DNA from: an uncultured Collinsella sp.
Lineage (GTDB): Bacteria; Actinomycetota; Coriobacteriia; Coriobacteriales; Coriobacteriaceae
DNA: 6,233 bases
Direction of reading: 5' to 3'
Assembly: GCA_900549195.1 (NCBI GenBank)
Contig: URNK01000102.1
Coordinates: 1 to 6,233 of the forward strand
Made by a program: the position numbers and the translations under genes. Under the pieces are notes generated by a model. The model was not told the origin of the DNA. It searched no databases and saw nothing but the letters and a program-made list of their open reading frames with translations. Position 1 is the first letter of the stretch. Every line of letters begins with the position of its first letter. Below are positions 1 to 6,184 of the stretch, piece by piece.

Positions 1-49
1 ACGAGATGAGCGCTAGTCTCGTGGGCTCGGAGATGTGTATAAGAGACAG
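1..49. other. Illumina Nextera i7-side adapter (not genomic)
   Basis: This is library sequence left on the contig. Bases 1-7 (ACGAGAT) match the 3' end of the P7 primer. Bases 8-15 (GAGCGCTA) sit where the i7 index goes. Bases 16-30 are GTCTCGTGGGCTCGG, the Nextera read-2 part. Bases 31-49 are the 19-bp Tn5 mosaic end AGATGTGTATAAGAGACAG. Genomic DNA starts at 50. It is the read-through form seen when a short library fragment is sequenced past its end. No gene should be called across it. Confidence 0.98.
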
Positions 50-168
50 GACCCAAAGAAATCCCCTACCCTCAAGAACATCGAATTACGTTTAACACAA
101 GTAACCATCTTATATTGCCACACGCAGAGCGCACGACATATCCACCAACACAAGTGAAATAACCAGCT

Positions 169-207
169 AAAAACGAAAGCGGCATTCCGAAAAACAGAAT
201 GCCGCTT
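169..207 (-). terminator. Rho-independent terminator downstream of ileS
   Basis: A perfect 11-bp hairpin has arms 177-187 (AAGCGGCATTC) and 197-207 (GAATGCCGCTT) and a 9-base loop. Read on the minus strand it is followed by TCGTTTTTAG, which gives a run of five T after a short interruption. It lies about 70 bp beyond the ileS stop codon, which fits the 3' end of the ileS transcript. Read on the plus strand the tail is only TATATT, so termination is likelier for ileS. The rest of 50-278 holds no gene, RNA or repeat that I can recognise. Confidence 0.75.
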
Positions 208-278
208 ATATTCAGCGGGGCAAATGGGCCGAAGGCGTCCAAATTCTCCCTATAACTAAAATGCCGAGTTACCGTGCC

Positions 279-3080
279 TTAAAGGGCATTCGCACACCTC
301 TCGCAAATATGCGCGTGGCCGTTATACTCGCCGACGGTGGTGCGATAGTTCCAGCAACGGTCGCAGCACTCGCCCTCGGCAGCCTCAATGGCAACGGAGA
401 GCTCCTCGCCCTGGGTCAGTTCAACATCGGAGACGATGTAGAACTCGGCCAGGTCGACGGCCTTGTCGCCGGTCAGCAGCGCATACATCTCGGCGGGAAC
501 GACCGCCTTGACGCGGACCTGCTGACTCTTGGTGAAGGTGCCGGCGGAGCGGGCATCCTCAAGGGCCTTGGTCACGGCGCTACGGAGCTCGAGCGAAGCC
601 TCGAGCACGCCCTCAAACTCATTGGCATCGTCGACCGTGATGGGCGACTTATACCAATCGAGCAGCGCGGCGTACTTCTGGTGATCGACGCAGCCGGCAG
701 GTGCATAGGCCATGGCCTCATCGACTGTGTAGGACAGGATCGGCTGCAGGTCGCGCATGAGCATCGAGAAGAGCTCGGCCAGCACGGTCTGTGCGCTGCG
801 GCGCTCGAGCGAGCCGGGCTTGTCGCAGTACAGACGGTCCTTCAGAGCGTCGAGGTACACGTTAGAAAGCTCGGTCACCACGAAGTCGTAGAGCGCACGG
901 TAGGCGCGCGGGAACTCGTAGCTGGCGTAGGCGTCGTCGACCTCGGCCTGGACCTGGGTCAGACGGGCAACCATGAGCTTGTCGAGCGGCAGCAAGTCGG
1001 CAAAGGCGACGCCGTCGGTCTCGGGCTCAAACTGACCCTCGAGCTCGGAGAGCAAGAAGCGCAGCGTGTTGCGGAAACGGCGATAGGCATCGGACGTACG
1101 AGCAAGAATCTCGTGGTCGATGGACACGTCGGAGCTGGTATCGACGGACGCAACCCACAGACGGATGATGTCGGCGCCCATCTCGTCGCAGACCTTGTTG
1201 GGGTCGATGACGTTGCCGAGCGACTTGGACATCTTGCGGCCCTGGCCGTCGAGGGTGAAGCCCTGCGAGACGACTGCCTTGTACGGGGCGTGGCCGTTGG
1301 CACCCACCGAGGTGAGCAGCGAGCTCTGGAACCAACCACGATGCTGGTCGGAGCCCTCGAGGTACACATCCGCCGGGTACTCAAGCTCGGGGCGATACTC
1401 GCAGACGGCCTTCCAGGAGACGCCGGAATCCCACCACACGTCGAGGATGTCCTTATCGGCCTTGAGGTGATGGCCGCCGCACTTGGGGCAGACGCAGGCC
1501 TCGCCCAGGTAGCTCTCGGGAGCGTCGGTGAACCAGGCGTCGGAGCCCTTCTCGTGGAAGAGCTTGATGACGGCGTCGAGCGTAGCGTCGTTCATGACCT
1601 TCTCGCCGCAGTCGGCACAGGTGTAGCTGGGGATAGGCACGCCCCAGTTGCGCTGACGGCTGATGCACCAGTCGGGACGCTGCTCGACCATGGCGCCAAT
1701 GCGGTTGGCGGCGTGAGCCGGATACCACTTGACGTTCTCGCGGACCTCTTTGCCAGCTTGCTCGCGCAGACCGGTCTTGTCCATCGAGACAAACCACTGG
1801 TCAGTAGCACGGAAGAGCACCGGGTGCTTGCAGCGCCAGCAGTGCGGATAGCTGTGCGTGATCTTCTTCTCGAGGACCAGGGTGCCGCGCTCGCGCAGGA
1901 ACTCGATGATGTGCGGGTTGGCCTCATCGGTATCCATACCGCTGAAGGGGCCACCGGTGCCAAACTCCTCACCGGTGTAGAACTTGCCGTCGTCATCGAC
2001 CGGCATGCAGATGTCGGTGATGCCCTCCTTGAGGCAGGCAAAATAGTCGTCGACGCCGTGGCCGGGCGAGTTGTGGACGATACCGGTACCGTCATCGACA
2101 CCGACGTAATCGGCCAGCAGCGCCACGCCCTCAACACCGTCAAAGATTGGCTGCTTGTAGTGGATGTGGTGGAAGGTCTCGGCGGGAACCACATAGGGCT
2201 TGCCGTCGACCATAACCGGGGTGTACTCCCAGCCAAACTCCTCGCAGCACTTGGGAGCCAGGTCCTCGAGCATGACCTCGGCACGACCCTCGTGCTCAAC
2301 GGCGACATACGCAGCGCCGGGCTTAAGGGAAACGGCCTGGTCGGAGGGGATGGTCCACGGCGTGGTCGTCCAAATGATAAAGTCGACCGGGCCGTCGAAG
2401 CTCTCAAGACCGGCGGGCTTGGAGGTCATCTCAAAGCGAACGAAGATGGAGGGGCTCGTCTCGTCGGAGTATTCGATCTCGGCCTCGGCGAGTGCGGTGT
2501 GGCAGTGCTTGCACCAGTGGACGGGCTTGTGGCCGCGATAGATCATGCCCTTATCGAACATGGCCTTGAAGACCTCGATGTCGGCGGCATCATGCTGGTG
2601 ATAGAGCGTCAGATAGGGGTTGTCCCAGTCGCCAAGCACGCCCAGACGACGGAAGCCGGCCTTCTGCAGTTCGATGTTCTCGACAGCGAACTCGTTGCAG
2701 AGCTCACGAATCTTGGCCGTGGGGGTCTGGTTGAACTTCTCGGTGCCGAGCTTCTCCTCGACCTTGTGCTCGATCGGCTGGCCGTGGCAGTCCCAACCAG
2801 GGACATAGGGAACCTCATAGCCCTGCATCATCCAGTAGCGGTTGATCATGTCCTTGGAGATCTTGTTCATGGCGTGGCCGATGTGGATCGGGCCGTTGGC
2901 GTACGGAGGGCCGTCGTGCAGCACGAACTTCTTGTGACCCTCGTTCTTCTTCAGAACCTGCTCGTAGACCTTGTTGTCCTGCCAGTCCTTGAGTCGCTTG
3001 GGCTCGGACTTGGAAAGACCGGCACGCATGGGAAAACCGGTCTTGGGCAGATTCATCGTCTGCTTGTACTCGTTTGCCAC
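279..3080 (-). CDS. ileS: Isoleucyl-tRNA synthetase (IleRS), complete
   Basis: Class I aminoacyl-tRNA synthetase that activates isoleucine with ATP, charges tRNA-Ile in the cytoplasm, and hydrolyses mischarged Val-tRNA. The protein has 933 residues, close to the roughly 938 of the E. coli enzyme. The ATP-site HIGH motif is at residues 66-69 and KMSKS at 616-620. The editing (CP1) domain shows TTTPWTIPSD near 238-247 and a GHGVDDY segment near 340-346. Other class I IleRS signatures are WCISRQRNWG (471-480) and GSDQHRGWFQSS (577-588). CxxC pairs occur at 190/193, 414/417, 488/491 and 531/534. The C-terminal zinc finger is intact (C906, C909, C926, C929). The GTG start gives V/M-ANEYKQTMNLPKTGFPMR, which aligns with the E. 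coli N-terminus, and a GGGG ribosome binding site lies just upstream. A longer reading to 3125 would add 15 residues with no family counterpart. The gene sits behind a T-box leader, so expression probably rises when tRNA-Ile is uncharged. It appears monocistronic here. Confidence 0.98.
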   Translation of the reverse strand: MANEYKQTMNLPKTGFPMRAGLSKSEPKRLKDWQDNKVYEQVLKKNEGHKKFVLHDGPPYANGPIHIGHAMNKISKDMINRYWMMQGYEVPYVPGWDCHGQPIEHKVEEKLGTEKFNQTPTAKIRELCNEFAVENIELQKAGFRRLGVLGDWDNPYLTLYHQHDAADIEVFKAMFDKGMIYRGHKPVHWCKHCHTALAEAEIEYSDETSPSIFVRFEMTSKPAGLESFDGPVDFIIWTTTPWTIPSDQAVSLKPGAAYVAVEHEGRAEVMLEDLAPKCCEEFGWEYTPVMVDGKPYVVPAETFHHIHYKQPIFDGVEGVALLADYVGVDDGTGIVHNSPGHGVDDYFACLKEGITDICMPVDDDGKFYTGEEFGTGGPFSGMDTDEANPHIIEFLRERGTLVLEKKITHSYPHCWRCKHPVLFRATDQWFVSMDKTGLREQAGKEVRENVKWYPAHAANRIGAMVEQRPDWCISRQRNWGVPIPSYTCADCGEKVMNDATLDAVIKLFHEKGSDAWFTDAPESYLGEACVCPKCGGHHLKADKDILDVWWDSGVSWKAVCEYRPELEYPADVYLEGSDQHRGWFQSSLLTSVGANGHAPYKAVVSQGFTLDGQGRKMSKSLGNVIDPNKVCDEMGADIIRLWVASVDTSSDVSIDHEILARTSDAYRRFRNTLRFLLSELEGQFEPETDGVAFADLLPLDKLMVARLTQVQAEVDDAYASYEFPRAYRALYDFVVTELSNVYLDALKDRLYCDKPGSLERRSAQTVLAELFSMLMRDLQPILSYTVDEAMAYAPAGCVDHQKYAALLDWYKSPITVDDANEFEGVLEASLELRSAVTKALEDARSAGTFTKSQQVRVKAVVPAEMYALLTGDKAVDLAEFYIVSDVELTQGEELSVAIEAAEGECCDRCWNYRTTVGEYNGHAHICERCANAL

Positions 3081-3084
3081 GGTA

Positions 3085-3092
3085 CCCCTTTC
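3085..3092 (-). promoter_or_regulatory. ileS ribosome binding site fixing the GTG start
   Basis: On the minus strand GAAAGGGG is followed by four bases (TACC) and then GTG at 3080-3078. No equally good site precedes the upstream in-frame ATG at 3125. The next in-frame ATG (residue 9) would cut off the conserved N-terminal ANEYKQT segment. The site lies 3' of the T-box terminator, so it is only transcribed when the leader is read through. Confidence 0.8.
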
Positions 3093-3123
3093 ATGTCGTG
3101 GGCGCGCACGCCCGTTGGGCACC

Positions 3124-3160
3124 AAAAAAGCGCCCGTCCCTACAAGCTGGGACGAAGCGC
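3124..3160 (-). terminator. Intrinsic terminator of the ileS T-box leader
   Basis: Read on the minus strand, GCGCTTCGTCCC (3160-3149) pairs with GGGACGGGCGC (3140-3130) across a loop of about 8 bases, with one bulged T and one U-G pair, and is followed by TTTTTT (3129-3124). The 5' arm and the loop (CCCAGCTT, 3151-3144) are also the exact complement of AAGCTGGG (3211-3204) in the T-box. Terminator and antiterminator are therefore mutually exclusive, which is the signature of a transcription-attenuation T-box. The hairpin lies about 45 bp before the ileS start codon. Confidence 0.9.
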
Positions 3161-3420
3161 CACAAAACGGGCTGTACGCTCGTAAAAGCTCTTCGCTTAA
3201 CCACCCAGCTTAGATGCCCTCGCCCGCGTATTCGCGCGCTCGCATCCGTTACTCGGCTGGCCTGTATCGACGGCCATCTCGGCGATGTCTACTAAGACGA
3301 ACCTGCGCGGCACGTCCGTTGGGACCGCAGCTCCGGGGTGATTTTCATCAGTCGCATGCACGGGTTCTCAGCGCTCCCCGCTCTCTGTAGCATGCGGACG
3401 GCCGACTACTCGTCCCCATC
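3124..3420 (-). promoter_or_regulatory. T-box riboswitch leader of ileS, Ile specifier AUC
   Basis: This leader senses tRNA-Ile charging and controls read-through into ileS. Read on the minus strand, stem I closes with GGGAC (3416-3412) against GTCCC (3325-3321). The conserved GAGUAGU element follows at 3411-3405. A second helix pairs CGCATGC (3396-3390) with GCATGCG (3359-3353). The AGAGAG bulge region is at 3386-3381, and a distal helix CGGG/CCCG (3380-3377, 3364-3361) carries the terminal loop. The specifier loop reads GAUGAAAAUCACC, with AUC (Ile) at 3342-3340 followed by A and then the conserved CCGGAGCUGC. A probable stem III closes with GATGC/GCATC near 3213-3245. The antiterminator pairs AAGCTGGG (3211-3204) with CCCAGCTT (3151-3144) and GCGAAG (3196-3191) with CTTCGT (3157-3152). 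This leaves a 7-base bulge, UGGUUAA (3203-3197). UGGU can pair with the ACCA end of uncharged tRNA-Ile. The bulge departs from the usual UGGNACC. Pairings are by eye; the overall call is very secure. Confidence 0.93.
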
Positions 3421-3436
3421 AACGCTTATGCGGAGT

Positions 3437-3445
3437 ATGCTAGCA
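3437..3445 (-). promoter_or_regulatory. Candidate extended -10 promoter of the ileS leader
   Basis: On the minus strand TGC-TAGCAT (3445-3437) resembles an extended -10 element (TGn followed by TATAAT, four of six matches). It would start transcription near 3430, about 10-15 bases before stem I of the T-box, which is where a T-box transcript normally begins. There is no convincing -35 at 16-18 bases: a TTGAGG lies too far upstream. The call rests mainly on position. Confidence 0.3.
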
Positions 3446-3566
3446 CGTTCCGCGCCGGCGAAAAACCCTCAACACTGGTTTTATACGTTCGAAATTTCTC
3501 GCGGCTGTGGACCTTCTCTTGGAGCAAAATACCTGAAAGCACTTTATCGAACGAAAGAAGGTTGCT
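3446..3566 (+). other. Upstream region of the dehydrogenase gene
   Basis: This is the part of the 486-bp divergent spacer not used by the ileS leader. It ends with AGAAGG (3556-3561), a good ribosome binding site five bases before the ATG at 3567. A TGG-TTTTAT stretch near 3477-3485 could be an extended -10 for the plus-strand gene, but no -35 supports it. A 7-bp inverted repeat, CGTTCGA (3486-3492) and TCGAACG (3547-3553), flanks the presumed 5' leader; its meaning is unknown. No ORF here is believable. Confidence 0.4.
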
Positions 3567-4649
3567 ATGCGCACGATTGGAATGAGCGACTACACCGTTG
3601 GCGAGGATTGCTTTGACGAGCTGCCCACCGCACTGGCGGAGTACGGAGCGACCAAGGTCGCGATCATCGGTGGCAAGCGGGCACTGGCCGCAGCACTTCC
3701 CGGTATCGAAGCTGCGCTAGCGGGTACCGACGTCGAGATTCTGGAGACGCGCGTCTACGGCACCAACAGTACGCGCGCCAATATCGCCAAGGTCGTAAAC
3801 TCCCCCGCCTGCCAAGAAGCCGACGTGCTCATTGCTTGCGGCGGCGGCAAGGCGCTCGACACCGTGAAGACCGCAGCCATCGAGCTCAAGAAGATCGTCT
3901 TTACGGTGCCGACGATTTGCTCCAACTGCTCCGCTGCGACCGCCATTGCCGTCGTGTATAACGACGACGGCTCGCTCGAGGGCTATTCGTACCCCAACCG
4001 ACCGGCGCACATCTTCATCAACCCCAAGATCATCGCCGAGGCACCGGCGGAGTACTTCTGGGCCGGCGTGGGCGATGCCCTGTCTAAGCAGCCCGAGGTC
4101 GAGTACGCCACGAGCGCCGGTAATTTGGAGCACACCGCCGGTCTTGGCCTGGCACTCGCCCACACCTGCTCCGAGCCGCTGTTTACCTATGGCGTCCAGG
4201 GTCTTGAGGACGTACGCAAGAACCTGTCGAGCGAAGCCGTTAAGCAGATCGCACTCGACATCGTGGTCAACACGGGCTATGTCTCGAACCTGACCAACCA
4301 AAACGATTACTACTACAACTCGAGCGTGGCGCACGCGTTCTACAATGCGACATGCAGCATTCCGCGCGAGGGAACCTATCTGCACGGCGAGGTCGTGAGC
4401 CTGGGCGTGCTCGTGCTGTTTGCCTATACGGGCGATACCGAAAACCTTGAGCGCTATGCCGCCTTTAACAAGCAGATGGGCCTGCCCGTAACGCTTGAGC
4501 AGGTCGGACTTTCCGAGGCCGATATCCCTGCTCTGTGCGAGTACGCACACGCCACCAACGAGTGGAAGCAGGGAAACCCCGAGCCCTTCACCGACGAGAA
4601 GTTCGCCGCTGCCATCAAGGCCGCCAACGCCTACGGCCACACGCTCTAG
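3567..4649 (+). CDS. Iron-type alcohol/glycerol dehydrogenase family protein
   Basis: This is a complete 360-residue protein of the GldA-like branch (COG0371) of the iron-containing alcohol dehydrogenase superfamily, which oxidises alcohols or reduces carbonyls with NAD(P). The dinucleotide-binding signature GGGKALD is at residues 92-98, after a Rossmann-like half containing VAIIGGKRAL (31-40). The expected metal ligands of the family are in place: D170 in GVGDALSK, H256 in SVAHAFYN and H273 in YLHGEVV. In glycerol dehydrogenases these bind zinc; in other members, iron. The SAATAIAVVYNDDG segment (122-135) resembles E. coli YbdH (HcxA), a hydroxycarboxylate dehydrogenase, as much as true glycerol dehydrogenase. 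I therefore assign no symbol or substrate. The ATG start has AGAAGG five bases upstream; an alternative ATG at residue 6 lacks this spacing. The gene stands alone, divergent from ileS and convergent with the DUF523 gene, and is closed by a strong hairpin. The family call is secure and the substrate is unknown. Confidence 0.93.
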   Translation: MRTIGMSDYTVGEDCFDELPTALAEYGATKVAIIGGKRALAAALPGIEAALAGTDVEILETRVYGTNSTRANIAKVVNSPACQEADVLIACGGGKALDTVKTAAIELKKIVFTVPTICSNCSAATAIAVVYNDDGSLEGYSYPNRPAHIFINPKIIAEAPAEYFWAGVGDALSKQPEVEYATSAGNLEHTAGLGLALAHTCSEPLFTYGVQGLEDVRKNLSSEAVKQIALDIVVNTGYVSNLTNQNDYYYNSSVAHAFYNATCSIPREGTYLHGEVVSLGVLVLFAYTGDTENLERYAAFNKQMGLPVTLEQVGLSEADIPALCEYAHATNEWKQGNPEPFTDEKFAAAIKAANAYGHTL

Positions 4650-4658
4650 GCCAAGCCC

Positions 4659-4701
4659 AAAACCACCACAAAGGGGACAGGCACCTTTGTGGTGGTTTTT
4701 T
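4659..4701 (+). terminator. Strong terminator between convergent genes
   Basis: A perfect 16-bp hairpin pairs 4659-4674 (AAAACCACCACAAAGG) with 4684-4699 (CCTTTGTGGTGGTTTT) across a 9-base loop, GGACAGGCA. The plus strand runs on into TTTTTT, making a good terminator ten bases after the dehydrogenase stop codon. On the minus strand the stem is followed by TTTT and then GGGC, so it may also stop the convergent DUF523 transcript, which ends at 4700. The DUF523 stop codon lies immediately next to the stem. The core GGGGACAGGCACC (4673-4685) may belong to a dispersed repeat family. Confidence 0.9.
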
Positions 4702-5155
4702 ATTGCTCAAGTATTTTGGGGTCGAACTCGCTAGCCGGAATGACGCGGTAGCCGTGACGCAGCAACAAATCGACGAAAACGCCGTTGCCCGGTGTGAGCT
4801 TGCCGCTGAGTGTTCCGTCGTAAATGCGACCCGCACCGCACGAGGGGCTACGGTCCTGCAAGACGCACGCAGCAATCTCAGACGGGCCGCCCGCCTGCTC
4901 GCACATATCGAGCGCACGTTGAGCGCCCAGGCGGAATTCCCGGTCAACGGACACGCCCTCGCAGATACGAACTTCGCCGTTCACAATCTCGGACGGGTCG
5001 CGCGGCGTGGTCAGACCGCCAAAAACCTCGGGACATACGAGGAGTACCTCGGTCCCTGTGCGTTCGCACGCTTCGACCAGCTCGCGATGGTAGTTATCGA
5101 GCCCGTTATACTTGCAGCTCTCGCCCATCAAGCAGGCACTTACCACGATCTTCAT
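4700..5155 (-). CDS. DUF523 protein, probable TudS-like Fe-S desulfurase
   Basis: This is a complete 151-residue protein of the DUF523 family (Pfam PF04463). It opens with MKIVVSACLMGESCKYNG, the usual start of the family, and contains CPEVFGGLTTPRDPSE (41-56) and DRSPSCG (101-107). Cysteines C8, C41 and C106 fall in the three conserved motifs. In the characterised member TudS, a 2-thiouracil desulfurase, three conserved cysteines hold a [4Fe-4S] cluster that removes sulfur from thiolated uracil. Whether this protein uses the same substrate is inference. The ATG at 5155 is preferred because GGGGAGAG lies six bases before it and the family N-terminus begins there. A longer reading to 5218 would add 21 residues running back through a hairpin. 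There is no signal peptide or membrane segment, so it should be cytoplasmic. It lies 76 bp downstream of ftsH on the same strand, behind a hairpin. It could be expressed by read-through, as I see no clear promoter of its own. Confidence 0.9.
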   Translation of the reverse strand: MKIVVSACLMGESCKYNGLDNYHRELVEACERTGTEVLLVCPEVFGGLTTPRDPSEIVNGEVRICEGVSVDREFRLGAQRALDMCEQAGGPSEIAACVLQDRSPSCGAGRIYDGTLSGKLTPGNGVFVDLLLRHGYRVIPASEFDPKILEQ

Positions 5156-5173
5156 ATACAACTCTCCCCACGC

Positions 5174-5210
5174 AAAACGCCCCATTTGAGATTGACACTC
5201 AAATGGGGCG
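5174..5210 (-). terminator. Hairpin after ftsH, probable weak terminator
   Basis: A perfect 13-bp stem pairs CGCCCCATTTGAG (5178-5190) with CTCAAATGGGGCG (5198-5210) around a 7-base loop. On the minus strand it is followed by only TTTT before GCG. It lies 22 bp beyond the ftsH stop codon and ahead of the DUF523 ribosome binding site. It could be a leaky terminator or an RNA-stabilising stem between two cotranscribed genes. The plus strand has no T run after it. Confidence 0.6.
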
Positions 5211-5219
5211 ATTGACACT
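5190..5219. repeat. Short direct repeat GATTGACACT, two copies
   Basis: GATTGACACT occurs at 5190-5199 and again at 5210-5219, exactly 20 bases apart. The first copy covers the loop of the hairpin after ftsH and its junctions; the second begins at the last base of the stem. This looks like a small local duplication rather than a mobile element. No function is apparent. Confidence 0.6.
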
Positions 5220-5231
5220 GCGCAACTAGTA

Positions 5232-6184
5232 TTACTGCTGCTTAGGCATCAGCGGATTCTCGCGCGTGAGGAGATTCATGAACTCCTCGCCCGTGATCGT
5301 CTCCTTCTTGTACAGATAACGAGCGAGCTCGTGGAGCTTGAACTTGTTCTCCTTAAGGATCTGCAGGGCGCGGTCGTGCGCATCCTCGATCAACTTGGCG
5401 ACAATTGCGTCCACGCGCTCGGCCGTACCGGGAGCGCAGGTGAGCGACGTGTCCTGGTTGAGGTACGCATTCTGAACAGTGCCGAGCGCCATCATGCCAA
5501 ACTCATCGGACATACCAAAGCGCGTCACCATGTTGCGGGCAAGTTTGGTGGCCTGCTCGATATCGTTGGCGGCGCCGGTCGTCATCTCGCCAAAGATGAG
5601 CTCCTCGGCCGCGCGGCCACCGCAGTAGACGGCGAGCTTGTCCAGCACCTCCTGGCGCGTGGTCAGGAAGCGCTCGTCCTCCTCGACCTGCATGGTGTAG
5701 CCCAGAGCGCCGCTCGTGCGCGGCACGATGGTGATCTTGGTGACCGGCGCAGAGCCCTTCTGGCGAGCGGCAACGATGGCATGACCGATCTCGTGATAGG
5801 ACACGACCTGCTTCTCGTGGTCGGACAGCACCGTAGACTTACGCTGTTGTCCGGCGATGACGACCTCAACCGACTCCTCAAAATCGTCCTGCGTGGCACG
5901 CTTGCGACCCTCACGGACGGCTCGCAGGGCGCCCTCGTTGATGATGTTGGCCAGGTCGGCGCCCGAGGCACCGGGCGTGGCGCGGGCAATCGCGGTCAGG
6001 TCGATCGGGGGCTGCGTCTTCACGCTCTTGGCATGCAGCTCGAGGATGTTCTTGCGGCCAGTCAGGTCGGGCAGCTCAACGGGAATGCGGCGATCAAAAC
6101 GACCGGGGCGCAGCAGGGCCGGGTCGAGGCTATCGGGGCGGTTGGTAGCAGCGAGAACGACAATACCCTTGTGGTTATCGAAGC
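5232..6184 (-). CDS. ftsH: ATP-dependent zinc metalloprotease FtsH, 5' part missing
   Basis: The C-terminal 316 residues of FtsH are present. FtsH is the membrane-anchored AAA+ protease that degrades damaged or unassembled membrane proteins and some regulators. Reading from the insert edge, the fragment opens in the second region of homology of the AAA domain, AATNRPDSLDPALLRPGRFDR (residues 11-31), with sensor-1 Asn and the arginine-finger region. The AAA lid follows (GASGADLANIINEGALRAVRE). The peptidase M41 zinc site is HEIGH at residues 130-134, with the third ligand probably D207 in AANDIEQAT; the 73-residue spacing matches that of known FtsH. The end, GEEFMNLLTRENPLMPKQQ, looks natural. 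The transmembrane segments, Walker A and Walker B lie outside the window. The frame stays open to base 6182, where the genomic part stops. The GTG at 6023 is not the start, because conserved AAA sequence continues upstream of it. The gene is followed by a hairpin and the DUF523 gene on the same strand. Confidence 0.97.

Noticed and set aside
1..49. Mosaic ends at both edges as the ends of a natural transposon
   Set aside because: The 19-bp ends are Tn5-derived but are joined to P7/P5 and index sequence, so they come from the sequencing library. Nothing between them resembles a transposon.
109..114. TATAAG on the minus strand as a promoter for a gene to the left
   Set aside because: It matches a -10 element in five of six positions, but no acceptable -35 lies 16-18 bases upstream and no downstream gene is visible.
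261..3185. Long plus-strand open frame that could encode a 974-residue protein
   Set aside because: It is the in-register antisense of ileS, rich in Leu, Val, Gly and Asp as expected from reversed codons. It has no recognisable domain and no clear ribosome binding site.
3338..3616. Plus-strand open frame upstream of the dehydrogenase gene
   Set aside because: It covers the complement of T-box stem I, runs out of frame into the dehydrogenase start, and has no protein-like features.
3717..4640. Minus-strand open frame of 307 codons opposite the dehydrogenase gene
   Set aside because: It is in register with a strongly supported gene, has the same antisense composition, and has no family resemblance or start signal.
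4535..5215. Plus-strand open frame of 226 codons over the convergent junction
   Set aside because: It crosses the 3' end of the dehydrogenase, a strong terminator hairpin and the antisense of the DUF523 gene. The conserved protein is on the other strand.
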